From Saccharopolyspora sp. NFXS83 (lineage in GTDB: Bacteria; Actinomycetota; Actinomycetes; Mycobacteriales; Pseudonocardiaceae), in contig NZ_JAPFGB010000001.1 of NCBI RefSeq assembly GCF_026241095.1, positions 186,001-250,000 on the forward strand: 64,000 nt of DNA, written 5' to 3'. The notes beneath the pieces were generated by a model. The model was not told where the DNA came from and searched no databases. It saw only the letters and a list, made by a program, of their open reading frames with translations. A program made the position numbers and the translations under genes. This document shows positions 50,389-60,177 of this stretch, piece after piece (the stretch's first letter is position 1; every line of letters begins with the position of its first letter).

Positions 50389-51507
50389 GTGAACCCCTCG
50401 ATGTCCGGCGCCGAAGGAACCAGCGGTGGCGCGCCGCCGACCGGCGAGCCGACGCCCCACGCCCTGTCCGGCCACACCACGCTGCGCCTCGGCGGCCCGG
50501 CCGCCGAGTTCGTCCTGGCCGAACACCCCGACCAGCTGGCCGAGGCGGTCCGGGAGTCCGACGCGGCCGGTCAGCGGCTGCTGGTGCTGGGCGGCGGCTC
50601 GAACCTCGTGATCGCGGACGAGGGCTTCGACGGCCGGGTCGTGCGGATCGCCACCCGCGGTCGCCGCTACGACATCGTCGACGGGTTCGTGCAGCTGACC
50701 GTCGAAGCGGGCGAGGACTGGGACGACGTCGTCGCCGACACCGTCCACCAGGGACTGGGCAACCTGGAGTGCCTGTCCGGGATCCCGGGGCTCACCGGTG
50801 CCACCCCGGTGCAGAACGTCGGCGCCTACGGCGTGGAGATCTCCGAGATGCTGGTCTCGGTGGACCTGCTGGACCGGCACACCGGGCGGATCCGCACGGT
50901 GCTGGCCGACGACCTCGGGCTGGTCTACCGGGGCAGCGTGCTCAAGCACACCGCGGACGCGGTGGTGCTGCGCGCCCGCTACCTGCTGCGCGACGGCGGG
51001 GAGTCGGCGCCGATCAGGTACGCCGAGCTGGCCCGCGAACTCGACGTGACGCCGGGCGCTCGCGTCGACGTGACCAAGGTGCGCGAGGCCGTGCTGCGTT
51101 TACGGCGCACGAAGGGCATGGTGCTGGATCCCGACGATCACGACACCTGGAGCGCCGGTTCCTTCTTCACCAACCCCATCGTGGCGGCCGACGAGCTGCC
51201 CGGAGTGCTGGAGCTGATCGCGGCCCGCGTGGGACCGGACGAGCGGGTGCCGCAGTACCCGGCTTCGGACGGGCGCACGAAGCTCTCCGCCGCGTGGTTG
51301 ATCGACCGCGCCGGGTTCGGCAAGGGCCACACCGGCCCCGGCGGCCGGGCGTCGCTGTCCGACAAGCACACCTTGGCGTTGACCAACCGGGGCTCGGCGA
51401 CCACCGCTGACCTGCTCCACCTGGCGCGTGAAGTCCGCGACGGGGTGCGTTCGGCGTTCGGCGTGTCACTGGCGCCCGAGCCCGTCCTGGTGGACTGTTC
51501 GCTCTGA
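50389..51507 (+). CDS. murB: UDP-N-acetylenolpyruvoylglucosamine reductase
   Basis: The GTG start at 50389 (372 residues) has GGAAGG 15 bases upstream; ATG 50401 is also possible. FAD-binding motifs are HTTLRLGGPAAEFVLAE, VLGGGSNLVIADEG, CLSGIPGLTGATPVQNVGAY and YRGSVLK. The C-terminal catalytic part includes WSAGSFFTNPI and a late EPVLVDCS, which fit the Ser and Glu acid positions. The enzyme makes UDP-MurNAc in the cytoplasm for peptidoglycan. Adjacency to a DUF2505 gene and, two genes on, an L,D-transpeptidase parallels Rv0482-Rv0483. Confidence 0.95.
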   Translation: MNPSMSGAEGTSGGAPPTGEPTPHALSGHTTLRLGGPAAEFVLAEHPDQLAEAVRESDAAGQRLLVLGGGSNLVIADEGFDGRVVRIATRGRRYDIVDGFVQLTVEAGEDWDDVVADTVHQGLGNLECLSGIPGLTGATPVQNVGAYGVEISEMLVSVDLLDRHTGRIRTVLADDLGLVYRGSVLKHTADAVVLRARYLLRDGGESAPIRYAELARELDVTPGARVDVTKVREAVLRLRRTKGMVLDPDDHDTWSAGSFFTNPIVAADELPGVLELIAARVGPDERVPQYPASDGRTKLSAAWLIDRAGFGKGHTGPGGRASLSDKHTLALTNRGSATTADLLHLAREVRDGVRSAFGVSLAPEPVLVDCSL

Positions 51508-51661
51508 GGCGCTGGGCGCGGCTCGCGCTCACGACCGGCTCGATGGGCTGGTTCCGGTGCGGTGCCGACCGGATTCACCCACCTGCTGACCGGCCGGAAG
51601 AGTGACTCTTCGTGACTATTGATTAACCCTGAGTGTTAAATGGTCGCTGGAGGGGGCCGCC

Positions 51662-52675
51662 ATGCTCAGCATCAGGGAACTTCGGGACAGAGCGGTCATC
51701 AGGCCGATCAAGCGCGCGGTCGAGGATCAGCTGCTGGACCTCCCAGGCGTCACCGCGGTCGACATCGGTGAGAAGCGCACCGCCGGCCGGTTCACCGGTG
51801 AGCAGGGCATCGTCGTGTCCGTCGCGCGCAAACGTCCTCCCGACCGGGTGTGGCCGGGCACGCACGTCCCCCCGGACGTGCTCGGCATCCCCACCGACGT
51901 CATCGAGGAGAAACCGCTCCTGCAGCACGCGCACACCTGCGCCGAGGAGTCGGTGGCGCTGCGCGGGCGCGGCTTCGCGCACGACGGCCCGGTCACCGGC
52001 GGGGACGGGCTGGCGCCGTGCCGCTCGGTGCAGCTGGCGCCGCCGGACGCCCGCTACGCGGGCCGGTACCGGCGCACCGGGACGCTGGGCGCGCTGGTCG
52101 TCGGGCATCCGCCCGCGGTGGCGACGATGGGCCTGACCACGTTCGACGTGGCCTGCCTCGACGACGGCTGGGCGGTCGGCGATCGGATGGTCGACCCGGA
52201 CACCGGGCACGTGTACGCGGACCTGGCCCGGGGCGCGCTGTCCGGCCGGGTGGACGCGGCGGCCGTCACCCTGGGCAGGGGCGTCGCCCACTCCCCGGTG
52301 ATTCCCGGCATCGGTCCGGTGACGGGGCAGTGCGCCGCCTATCCGGGTGAGCCGGTGCGCAAGTGCGGTTACGGCAGCGGCGTCACGAGCGGGGTGGTCA
52401 CCTCGGTGGACGTCACGCTGCGGGTGGATCACGGCGCGGCGCTGGGCGTGCGGGTGCTGCGCGAGCAGATCCGCATCGACTGCCCCGCCTCCGCCGGGTG
52501 CTTCCTGCGCCCCGGGGACGCGGGCGGCGCGGTGGTCAACCACGACGGCCGGGTCGTCGGGCTGCTGTTCGCGGGTACCCGCAGCGGGATGACCGGGTTC
52601 GCGAGCCCCATCGTGGACGTGCTGGCCGAGCTCGACGTGGAGCTGTGCGTGCTGCACCGCCAGCTCCAAGTGTGA
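51662..52675 (+). CDS. Trypsin-fold Nal1-like protein, probably catalytically inactive
   Basis: The 337-residue protein starts at ATG 51662 behind GGAGGG. N-terminal GVTAVDIGEKRTAGRFTGEQ and IPTDVIEEKP match bacterial Nal1-like proteins of trypsin fold. The place of the nucleophile reads RPGDAGGAVVNHDGRVVGLL, where proteases have GDSGG, so the serine is alanine. The usual SNNHVLA-type catalytic His segment is replaced by ATMGLTTFDVACL. It is therefore a probable pseudoenzyme of binding or structural role. No signal peptide is seen. Confidence 0.72.
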   Translation: MLSIRELRDRAVIRPIKRAVEDQLLDLPGVTAVDIGEKRTAGRFTGEQGIVVSVARKRPPDRVWPGTHVPPDVLGIPTDVIEEKPLLQHAHTCAEESVALRGRGFAHDGPVTGGDGLAPCRSVQLAPPDARYAGRYRRTGTLGALVVGHPPAVATMGLTTFDVACLDDGWAVGDRMVDPDTGHVYADLARGALSGRVDAAAVTLGRGVAHSPVIPGIGPVTGQCAAYPGEPVRKCGYGSGVTSGVVTSVDVTLRVDHGAALGVRVLREQIRIDCPASAGCFLRPGDAGGAVVNHDGRVVGLLFAGTRSGMTGFASPIVDVLAELDVELCVLHRQLQV

Positions 52676-52972
52676 TCGCGGATGTTCGGTGAGTTAGCCC
52701 ACGGATGTGATCGCTCGTGGGTTCGGGCGCTCGTCCGGTCCGCGCGAACGCGATGTCGATCACGGCCGGCGAACGCTCTTCGTCCTGGTCATGGCCCCGT
52801 CGAGTGAGTTGCTCCCGTCCGATCGAGCGGTCCGCGCGGCCCGGGGGCGCTCGCAGCGGCGATGCTGTGACCCGACACACTGTTGATCGGCGACATCTTT
52901 TCTGGTCGCCGGACGTCTTCGGGTAGTGAGAACCATGTCGGAACGGATCGGGGTCAAGGAGTGCTGAGCAGG

Positions 52973-54142
52973 GTGGGTCGGTCGCGGGTACGGCTGCTGT
53001 GGACTGCGCTGGCGGGCGCGCTGGCGGCCGTGCTGCTGATATCGGGTTGCGGATCGCAGTCCTCGGGCGGAGGTGGCACCGGGGGTGGTGCGCAGGCGCA
53101 GGCGCCCGCGGCCAAGGTGCACCTCGAACCCGGCGGCGGTGCCGACGTCAATCCGGCCGCACCGGTGAAGGTCAGCGTCGAACGCGGCAAGCTCGACGAC
53201 GTCGCGCTGACCAACGGCGACGGCAAGGAGGTCGAGGGCGAACTGGCCGCCGACGGCCTCAGCTGGACCGCCGGCGAGCAGCTCGGCTACGGCAAGACCT
53301 ACACCTGGTCCGGCGAGGCCACCGGCACCGACGGGCAGAGCGTCCCGGTTCAGGGCAGCTTCACCACCGTGTCGCCGTCGAAGACGGTGCGCGCCACCGT
53401 CAACCCGACCGACCACACCGAGGTCGGCGTCGCGATGCCGATCAGCGTCAAGTTCGACCAGTCCGTCACCGACAAGGCCGCCGCCGAGCGTGCGCTGCAG
53501 GTGCGGACCTCCGTGCCCGTCGAGGGCGCCTGGGCGTGGCTGTCGGACAAGCAGGTGGACTGGCGGCCGAAGGAGTACTGGCCCGCGGGCACCCAGGTCG
53601 AGGTCGACGCCAAGCTCTACGGCGTGCACTACGGCGAGGGCGAGTACGGCCGCTCGGACCTGACCACGAAGTTCTCCGTCGGCCGGTCGCAGATCGTCAA
53701 GGCGGACGCGTCCACGCACCAGATGATCGTCGAGCAGGACGGCAAGCAGATCGCCAGCTACCCGGCCAGCTACGGCAAGGACCACGACCCGGAGCTGAAC
53801 ACGCCCAACGGCACCTACATGGTGATGCAGAAGAACCCCGTCGAGATCATGGACAACCCCCGCTACGGTTACACGGACGTGGAGAAGAAGTGGGCCGTGC
53901 GGATGTCCAACCACGGTGAGTTCATCCACGAGAACGAGGAGAACCGCGCCAACCTCGGCAAGGTCAACACCTCGCACGGCTGCATCAACTTGTCCGAGGC
54001 GGACGCGAAGGCGTACTTCGACGGTGCGCTGATCGGCGATCCGATCGAGGTCACCGGTGCGGTCACCACGATGGAACCGCGCTACGACGTCTTCGACTGG
54101 ATGATCGATTGGGAGCAGTGGAAGCAGAAGTCCGCGTTGTGA
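52973..54142 (+). CDS. L,D-transpeptidase lipoprotein (LprQ/LdtB-like)
   Basis: The GTG start at 52973 is chosen for AAGGAG ten bases upstream; 52961 is also possible. The 389-residue protein opens with a lipobox signal (VLLISGC), a Gly-rich linker, two Ig-like domains (about 45-225) and a YkuD catalytic domain (about 235-365). The active-site motif is HEFI-HENEENRAN... then TSHGCINLSEADAK, with catalytic His and Cys present. It forms 3-3 peptidoglycan cross-links outside the membrane. M. tuberculosis Rv0483 (lprQ), next to murB, is the positional equivalent. The gene ends at a strong terminator. Confidence 0.9.
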   Translation: MGRSRVRLLWTALAGALAAVLLISGCGSQSSGGGGTGGGAQAQAPAAKVHLEPGGGADVNPAAPVKVSVERGKLDDVALTNGDGKEVEGELAADGLSWTAGEQLGYGKTYTWSGEATGTDGQSVPVQGSFTTVSPSKTVRATVNPTDHTEVGVAMPISVKFDQSVTDKAAAERALQVRTSVPVEGAWAWLSDKQVDWRPKEYWPAGTQVEVDAKLYGVHYGEGEYGRSDLTTKFSVGRSQIVKADASTHQMIVEQDGKQIASYPASYGKDHDPELNTPNGTYMVMQKNPVEIMDNPRYGYTDVEKKWAVRMSNHGEFIHENEENRANLGKVNTSHGCINLSEADAKAYFDGALIGDPIEVTGAVTTMEPRYDVFDWMIDWEQWKQKSAL

Positions 54143-54160
54143 TCTAGCGCTGCGCTTCCC

Positions 54161-54203
54161 GGTCCCGCGAGGGCGGTTCGATCCGCCCTCGCGGGACCTT
54201 TTT
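54161..54203 (+). terminator. Rho-independent terminator after the L,D-transpeptidase gene
   Basis: Perfect 16-bp arms (54161-54176 and 54183-54198, GGTCCCGCGAGGGCGG and its complement) enclose TTCGAT and are followed by TTTTT at 54199-54203. It is the textbook type. Confidence 0.92.
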
Positions 54204-54414
54204 CATGGCTGGGGGCGCTCCTGGGCTGTGAACAGCGTCACCAGCCGTTCGGCGTTCGGGCTGGTCGCTCCGGGCTCCGGGGTAGCGTCAGCGGGCTGTG
54301 CTCGGCGGCGCAGGAATGTTTTCCCCCGCACCGGCGTCGAGCTTCAGAGCGTCCGAAACGGATCGGGCGTCCGCGCGTGGACGTCCCCGACAAGGTTTGC
54401 GATAGGGCTAGTCG

Positions 54415-55704
54415 ATGACTTCTGGCACCGCCCGGATGCGGCCCCGCCGCGCCGCCGTGTTCTCGTTTCACACTTCGCCGCTGGAGCAGCCCGGCACCGG
54501 TGACGCGGGCGGGATGAACGTCTACATCGCGCAGACCGCGACCCGGCTGGCCGAACTCGGCACCGAGGTGGAGATCTTCACCCGAGCCACGTCCTCCGAG
54601 GTCCCGCCGGTCGCGGAGCTCGCGCCGGGCGTCACCGTGCGCCACGTCGTGGCCGGTCCGTTCGAGGGGCTGGACAAGAACGAGCTGCCCGCGCAGCTGT
54701 GCGCGTTCGCCGCGGGCGCGCTGCGCGCGGAGGCCCGGCACGAGCCGGGGTTCTACGACGTCGTGCACTCGCACTACTGGCTGTCCGGGCAAGTCGGCTG
54801 GTTGGCCAGGGAGCGCTGGGGAGTGCCGCTGGTGCACACCGCGCACACCCTGGCGAAGGTGAAGAACACCGCGCTGGCCGCGGGGGACACCCCCGAGCCG
54901 CGGGTCCGGGTGCTCGGCGAGGAGCAAGTGGTCACCGAGGCGGACCGCCTCGTCGCGAACACCGAGGTGGAGGCGTCCGACCTGGTGCGGCTCTACGGCG
55001 CCGACCCGGCGGAGGTGGCGACCATCCCGCCGGGCGTGGACCTGCGCCGGTTCACGCCGGGCGATACCGCGGCGGCGCGCGCCCGGTTCGGCTTGTCGCG
55101 GGACGCGCTGGTGTTCGCGTTCGTCGGCCGCATCCAGCCGTTGAAGGCACCGGACGTGCTGCTGCGCGCGACCGCGGAGCTGCTGGCCCGGCGTCCCGAG
55201 CTGCGCGCGCGGTTGGCGGTGCTGGTCGTCGGCGGCCCGTCGGGCAGCGGGCTGGAACGCCCGGAGGCGCTGCAGGAGCTGGCGCGGGAACTCGGCATCG
55301 CCGATGTGGTGCGCTTCCTGCCGCCGCAGGGCGGGGAGGCGCTGGCCGACGTCTACCGGGCCGCGGACGTGGTGACGGTGCCCAGCTACAACGAGTCGTT
55401 CGGCCTGGTCGCGCTGGAAGCGCAGGCCTGCGGCACGCCGGTGGTGGCGGCGGCGGTCGGCGGCCTGCCGGTGGCGGTGGCCGACGGCCGGTCCGGGCTG
55501 CTGGTCGCGGGGCACGGCACGGATCAGTGGGCGGACGCGTTGAGCTCGGTGGCCGACGCCGGTTTACGGACCCGGCTCGCCGCGGGGACGGTGGAGCACG
55601 CGGAGACGTTCTCCTGGGACCGCACCACGGAGGCGCTGCTGGAGACCTACGCGCGGGCGAAGCACGCGTTCCACTCGCAGTTCAGCTTGGAGGTGACGGC
55701 GTGA
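54415..55704 (+). CDS. mshA: D-inositol-3-phosphate glycosyltransferase
   Basis: The 429-residue protein starts at ATG 54415. This GT4 enzyme shows [77 protein letters not shown] and the C-terminal [20 protein letters not shown] (the E-x7-E nucleotide-sugar site). It joins GlcNAc to inositol 3-phosphate, the first step of mycothiol synthesis. Its stop overlaps the next start (GTGA). Confidence 0.96.
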   Translation: MTSGTARMRPRRAAVFSFHTSPLEQPGTGDAGGMNVYIAQTATRLAELGTEVEIFTRATSSEVPPVAELAPGVTVRHVVAGPFEGLDKNELPAQLCAFAAGALRAEARHEPGFYDVVHSHYWLSGQVGWLARERWGVPLVHTAHTLAKVKNTALAAGDTPEPRVRVLGEEQVVTEADRLVANTEVEASDLVRLYGADPAEVATIPPGVDLRRFTPGDTAAARARFGLSRDALVFAFVGRIQPLKAPDVLLRATAELLARRPELRARLAVLVVGGPSGSGLERPEALQELARELGIADVVRFLPPQGGEALADVYRAADVVTVPSYNESFGLVALEAQACGTPVVAAAVGGLPVAVADGRSGLLVAGHGTDQWADALSSVADAGLRTRLAAGTVEHAETFSWDRTTEALLETYARAKHAFHSQFSLEVTA

Positions 55705-56216
55705 CCGTCCTGGAGACCATCGAGTCCGCGCTGGACGCGAGCGAACTGGACTACCGGCAGGAGGCCGGTGGCCGGTTCTTCGTGACGCTGCCGGGCACGA
55801 AGAAGCTGCAGACGAACTGCTGGCTGATCGTGGCCGAGCACGCGGTGGTCGTGGAGGCCTTCGTGTGCAGGCAGCCGGATGAGGCGCACGAGGACGTCTA
55901 CCGGTACCTGCTGCGGCGCAACGCGCGGCTCTACGGCGTGCACTACACGATCGACGGGACCGGGGACATCTACCTGGTGGGCCGGATCGGGCTGCACGCG
56001 GTGACCGCGGAGGAGATCGACCGGGTGCTGGGGCAGGTGCTGGAGGCCGCGGACGGGGATTTCAACTCGCTGCTGGAGCTGGGATTCGGCACCGCGATCC
56101 GGCGGGAGTGGGGCTGGCGGGAGTCGCGCGGCGAGTCGCTGGCGAACCTGCGGCCGTTCGAGCAGTTGGTGCGCCGGGACGGACCGCTGGCGCCGGCGGA
56201 CGAAGAACAGGCCTGA
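55701..56216 (+). CDS. YbjN-domain protein (Rv0487-like)
   Basis: The GTG start at 55701 overlaps the mshA stop, with GGAGGTG upstream. The 171-residue protein matches the YbjN fold ([53 protein letters not shown]). In mycobacteria Rv0487 likewise follows mshA. Such proteins are thought to be chaperone-like, but no function is proven here. Confidence 0.85.
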   Translation: MTVLETIESALDASELDYRQEAGGRFFVTLPGTKKLQTNCWLIVAEHAVVVEAFVCRQPDEAHEDVYRYLLRRNARLYGVHYTIDGTGDIYLVGRIGLHAVTAEEIDRVLGQVLEAADGDFNSLLELGFGTAIRREWGWRESRGESLANLRPFEQLVRRDGPLAPADEEQA

Positions 56217-56564
56217 TCCCCTCGCCCCGCACGTCCCTGATCGCCGCTGGTCTTGCCAGCGGACGCGAGGGGCGGCTCGGGAGAGAGGGGGAGTCGCGAG
56301 CTCGAACCGCCCCACGCGTGAGGTCCCGCCAGCGGGCCTAGTGGGCGGGGGGCACCCGAGGCCCGGCGGGGCGTGGTTCGACGGGGGAGACGAACCACGC
56401 TCTTTTGTTCGCTCTCGTCCGGACCGGGGAGTGCGTGGGAGCCGATCCGCGAGAGCAGTGTCAACTTCGCAGAGTCACGCACTGGCCACAAGTCCGATCT
56501 ATTACTCCATTCGAGTGATCTTCCCCACTGGGGGTAACACTGCGGATTAATCATCTCGGTATGG

Positions 56565-56582
56565 CGCTCACGTTTGTGAGCG
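56565..56582. promoter_or_regulatory. Palindrome CGCTCAC-GTTT-GTGAGCG
   Basis: A perfect 7-bp inverted repeat (56565-56571 and 56576-56582) lies in the AT-rich part of the gpmA upstream region, 11 bp before a second palindrome. It is a candidate operator. Confidence 0.45.
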
Positions 56583-56593
56583 GAGACACTTTC

Positions 56594-56608
56594 GTGTCAC
56601 GGTGACAC
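56594..56608. promoter_or_regulatory. Palindrome GTGTCAC-G-GTGACAC
   Basis: A perfect 7+1+7 palindrome (56594-56608). GTGTCAC/GTGACAC half-sites suit a dimeric repressor or activator, but the regulator cannot be named. Confidence 0.45.
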
Positions 56609-57006
56609 GGTGAATAGATAACCGTCGGGTGACGGCTGCAACCGATTTGCGGGGTCACTGCCAGCGGCTGCGTCCCCCTGAAGATCATCACTCGATACGG
56701 TGGCGGATTCCGCTGAGTGATTGACAGCGGGGTGGTCGTTGCGCCGCACAACCGAAAAATTCTCATGCTCGATGAATTGTCACTCAGTCGCGGAGTAGTG
56801 GAGTGTGGCCCGATCAGCCCAGCGCGGGTTCGTCCTGAGTCGTTCGGGGGACGCGGCCACTTCCTGGACGGTCGGGCGGTCTCCGGCGATCTGGGCCAGG
56901 GGCGCGCCGGGCTCGTGCCGCCTCCGCCTCCGCCAGGCTCGGAGTCCCGCGAGCGCGCCGCGGCGGCGGGGCACGCGGCGCGAACGGCTTGTCATAGCCT
57001 GAGCCC

Positions 57007-57753
57007 ATGACTGTCGGGACTCTGGTACTGCTGCGACACGGCGAAAGCACCTGGAACGCCGAGAACCTGTTCACCGGCTGGGTCGACGTTCCCCTCTCCG
57101 AGAAGGGCACGACCGAGGCGCGTCGCGGCGGCGAGCTGCTGCGCGAAACCGGGGTGCTGCCCGACGTGCTGCACACCTCGTTGCTGCGCCGGGCCATCAC
57201 CACCGCCAACATCGCCCTGGACGGTGCCGACCGGCACTGGATCCCGGTGCGCCGGGACTGGCGGCTCAACGAGCGGCACTACGGCGCGCTGCAGGGCAAG
57301 AACAAGAAGCAGACCCTGGACGAGTACGGCGAGGAGCAGTTCATGCTCTGGCGCCGCTCCTACGACACGCCGCCGCCGGAGATCGAGCCGACCGACGAGT
57401 TCAGCCAGGAAGGCGACCCGCGCTACGCGGACCTCGGCGCCGACATGCCGCGCACCGAGTGCCTCAAGGACGTCGTGGCCCGGTTGCTGCCGTACTGGGA
57501 GAGCGCGATCGTGCCGGACCTGCGCGCCGGCAAGACCGTGCTCGTAGCCGCGCACGGCAACTCGCTGCGGGCGCTGGTGAAGCACCTCGACGGGATCTCG
57601 GACGAGGAGATCGCCGGGCTGAACATCCCGACGGGCATCCCGCTGCGCTACGACCTCGACGAGCAGCTGGCTCCGACCAACCCGGGCGGCACGTACCTGG
57701 ACCCGGACGCCGCCGCCTCGGCCGCGGCTGCGGTGGCCAACCAAGGGCGCTGA
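57007..57753 (+). CDS. gpmA: 2,3-bisphosphoglycerate-dependent phosphoglycerate mutase
   Basis: The 248-residue protein starts at ATG 57007. Catalytic [18 protein letters not shown] (with the phosphohistidine) is followed by [40 protein letters not shown] and [16 protein letters not shown] (second active-site His). The length and all motifs are standard. It interconverts 3- and 2-phosphoglycerate in glycolysis. A terminator follows at 57764-57801, which separates it from senX3, as in mycobacteria. Confidence 0.97.
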   Translation: MTVGTLVLLRHGESTWNAENLFTGWVDVPLSEKGTTEARRGGELLRETGVLPDVLHTSLLRRAITTANIALDGADRHWIPVRRDWRLNERHYGALQGKNKKQTLDEYGEEQFMLWRRSYDTPPPEIEPTDEFSQEGDPRYADLGADMPRTECLKDVVARLLPYWESAIVPDLRAGKTVLVAAHGNSLRALVKHLDGISDEEIAGLNIPTGIPLRYDLDEQLAPTNPGGTYLDPDAAASAAAAVANQGR

Positions 57754-57763
57754 TCCGAGATCG

Positions 57764-57801
57764 CCCCGCCACCGGTGCGCAGTGGGCGCCCGGTGGCGGG
57801 G
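57764..57801 (+). terminator. Terminator hairpin after gpmA
   Basis: Perfect 12-bp arms CCCCGCCACCGG (57764-57775) and CCGGTGGCGGGG (57790-57801) with a 14-nt loop lie 10 bp after the gpmA stop. No T-tract. Confidence 0.65.
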
Positions 57802-58024
57802 TGGCCACCGGGCGTAGTTGTACCGGGCGACAGCTGAGCGAAGGTGCCGCCCGTTCTTCGTCCGCTCCCCGTTCACGCTGGGAGTGCGGGAACGGGCGGT
57901 ACCTGAACCCGGCTCCACTTTCGAGTGAATCAGAGGTGAAGAACCCCCCGATTCATGTCGCGGGTGTCACGGATCGCGCTCGCGGGCTGGTCCAGCACCG
58001 CATCTCCCTGCTTACGATGCTGCT

Positions 58025-59338
58025 GTGACCGCATTGGGCTATACCGCCCTGATCATCGGCTTGCTGGCGATCGGTGTGGCGGCCGGGTACCTGGCCGCGC
58101 GGACGGCGCGGCACCGCGAACGTCGTCGGCCCGAGGGGCCGACCGTCGCGGAACTGCTGCAGCGACTCGTGCACACGACGAACAACGGCATCGTCGTGCT
58201 CAACAGGTTCGGCGACGTGGTGCTGAACAACCCGCGCGCCGACGAGCTCGGCTTCGTCCGCGACAACCAGGCCGACCTCCGCGCCCGCAAAGCGGCCGAA
58301 GAGGTGCTGGAAACCGGGGAACCGGTGACCGTGGACCTGTCGCCGTTGAACCGCACGTCGCTGCGCGGTCGCGGACCGGCCGCGGTGCTCGGCGAAGTGC
58401 GACCGCTCGGCGACGGGTTCACCGTGATCGACGCGGGCGACGAGTCCGACGCGGTCCGGTTGGAGGCGACCCGGCGGGACTTCGTGGCCAACGTCTCGCA
58501 CGAGCTCAAGACCCCGGTCGGCGCGCTCGCGCTGCTGGCGGAAGCCGTGATCGACGCCTCCGACGACGCCGACGAGGTGCGCCGGTTCTCCACGAAGATC
58601 CTGCACGAGTCGACCCGGCTGGGCACGCTCGTCTCCGAGCTCATCGCGCTGTCCCGGCTGCAGGGCGCCGAACGCCTGCCCGAGCTGACCACCGTCGAGG
58701 TCGACGTCGTCGTGGAGGAGGCGCTGGGGCGCTCGCGCATCGCGGCCGAGTCCGCGGGCATCGAGATCACCCTCGACGACCCCAGCGACCTGCTGCTCGA
58801 CGGGGACCGCACGCTGCTGGTCACCGCGCTGAGCAACCTCATCGACAACGCCGTGTCGTACTCCCCGCCGGGATCGCCGGTGTCCATCAGCCGCCGGATG
58901 GTCGGCGACTTCGTGGAGATCGCCGTCACCGACCGGGGCATCGGCATCGACCCGCAGCACCAGCAGCGGGTGTTCGAGCGGTTCTTCCGCGTCGACCCGG
59001 CCCGATCGCGGGCCACCGGCGGGACCGGCCTCGGGCTGGCCATCGTCAAGCACGTCGCCGCCAACCACGGCGGCGAGGTGAAGTTGTGGAGCAGGCTCGG
59101 AACCGGCTCCACGTTCACCCTCCGGGTGCCTCGGCACGGTGCCGACGCGGAGGTGGGCGGTACCGGCGAGCAGAACGCGGCGACCGGTTCGGAGCACGCC
59201 GGCTCCGAGCAGTCCGGGGGCGAGGCCCGTTCGGACGCCGCCGCGGCGGATACCGCTGAACGGGGCCGGGCGGATACCCGGCCCGAGACCGATAGTGCGG
59301 ACGGGGTCGCAACCGTCGAAACGGGAGGAGTCCGGTGA
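58025..59338 (+). CDS. senX3: SenX3-type sensor histidine kinase
   Basis: The 437-residue protein starts at GTG 58025. Two N-terminal membrane helices are partly visible (about 5-25), with a PAS-like domain (about 45-135, NGIVVLNRFGDVVLNNPRA), HisKA with NVSHELKTPVGALALLAEAV (phospho-His) and HATPase_c with LIDNAVSYSPPG, ITDRGIGIDP-like VTDRGIGIDPQ and GTGLGLAIVKH. The tail (about 370-437) is Ala/Glu/Gly-rich. It senses phosphate limitation and pairs with RegX3; the genes overlap by 4 bp. Confidence 0.95.
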   Translation: MTALGYTALIIGLLAIGVAAGYLAARTARHRERRRPEGPTVAELLQRLVHTTNNGIVVLNRFGDVVLNNPRADELGFVRDNQADLRARKAAEEVLETGEPVTVDLSPLNRTSLRGRGPAAVLGEVRPLGDGFTVIDAGDESDAVRLEATRRDFVANVSHELKTPVGALALLAEAVIDASDDADEVRRFSTKILHESTRLGTLVSELIALSRLQGAERLPELTTVEVDVVVEEALGRSRIAAESAGIEITLDDPSDLLLDGDRTLLVTALSNLIDNAVSYSPPGSPVSISRRMVGDFVEIAVTDRGIGIDPQHQQRVFERFFRVDPARSRATGGTGLGLAIVKHVAANHGGEVKLWSRLGTGSTFTLRVPRHGADAEVGGTGEQNAATGSEHAGSEQSGGEARSDAAAADTAERGRADTRPETDSADGVATVETGGVR

Positions 59339-60015
59339 CCAGGGTGCTGATCGTGGAGGACGAGGAGTCCTTCGCCGACCCATTGGCGTTCCTGCTGCGC
59401 AAGGAGGGGTTCACCGCGGCGGTCGCAACGACCGGCCAGGAGGCGCTGGACGAGTTCGACCGCAACGGCGCTGACATCGTGCTGCTCGACCTGATGCTGC
59501 CCGGCATGAGCGGCACCGACGTGTGCAAGCAGCTGCGGCAGCGTTCCGCCGTCCCGGTGATCATGGTGACGGCGCGGGACAGCGAGATCGACAAGGTGGT
59601 CGGGCTCGAACTGGGCGCCGACGACTACGTCACCAAGCCGTACTCGGCCAGGGAGCTGATCGCGCGGGTGCGCGCGGTGCTGCGCCGCGGCGGCGAGGCC
59701 GAGGACCTGCAGCCGCAGGCGCTGGAGGCGGGCCCGGTGCGGATGGACGTGGAGCGGCACGTGGTGACGGTGGCGAGCGAGGAGATCAGCTTGCCGCTCA
59801 AGGAATTCGACCTGCTCGAATACCTGCTTCGCAACGTGGGCCGGGTGCTGACCCGCGGGCAGCTGATCGACCGGGTGTGGGGCGCGGACTACGTCGGCGA
59901 CACCAAGACCCTCGACGTCCACGTGAAGCGGCTGCGCTCCAAGCTGGAGCCGGACCCGGCGGAACCCCAGTACCTGGTCACGGTTCGCGGCTTGGGCTAC
60001 AAGTTCGAGGTGTGA
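59335..60015 (+). CDS. regX3: RegX3-type response regulator
   Basis: The 226-residue protein starts at GTG 59335, overlapping the senX3 stop. The receiver domain has LIVEDEESFADPLAFLL and D52-region VLLDLMLPGMSGTDV, with VTARDSE and YVTKPYSARELIA. The C-terminal winged helix of OmpR type (about 125-225) includes LLEYLLRNVGRVLTRGQLID and VHVKRLRSKLEPDPA. It regulates phosphate-responsive genes after phosphorylation by SenX3. Confidence 0.95.
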   Translation: MTRVLIVEDEESFADPLAFLLRKEGFTAAVATTGQEALDEFDRNGADIVLLDLMLPGMSGTDVCKQLRQRSAVPVIMVTARDSEIDKVVGLELGADDYVTKPYSARELIARVRAVLRRGGEAEDLQPQALEAGPVRMDVERHVVTVASEEISLPLKEFDLLEYLLRNVGRVLTRGQLIDRVWGADYVGDTKTLDVHVKRLRSKLEPDPAEPQYLVTVRGLGYKFEV

Positions 60016-60177
60016 GCTCGTCGCCCGCGAGGGGCGATAGCGGAACTCCGGCGGCCACCGCTCCGAGGGGCGCTTCGGGCCGGGACGTGGGGGTGGCGGT
60101 GGTGTGGCCCGGTTCGCACCGGTTCGTGGCCCCCACCCGGCTCGGGGGTGTGGTTGCGGCCGGTAACGTTGTCGGAC

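Larger units (their letters stand above)
56217..57006. other. Long intergenic region before gpmA with two palindromes
   Basis: No convincing gene lies in these 790 bp. The first 150 bp are GC-rich with short inverted repeats (for example 56231-56341) that could end the mshA operon. An AT-richer patch (56470-56640) holds two palindromes, annotated separately. The rest is presumably the gpmA leader or promoter; a frame at 56717-57010 has no family match. Confidence 0.45.
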
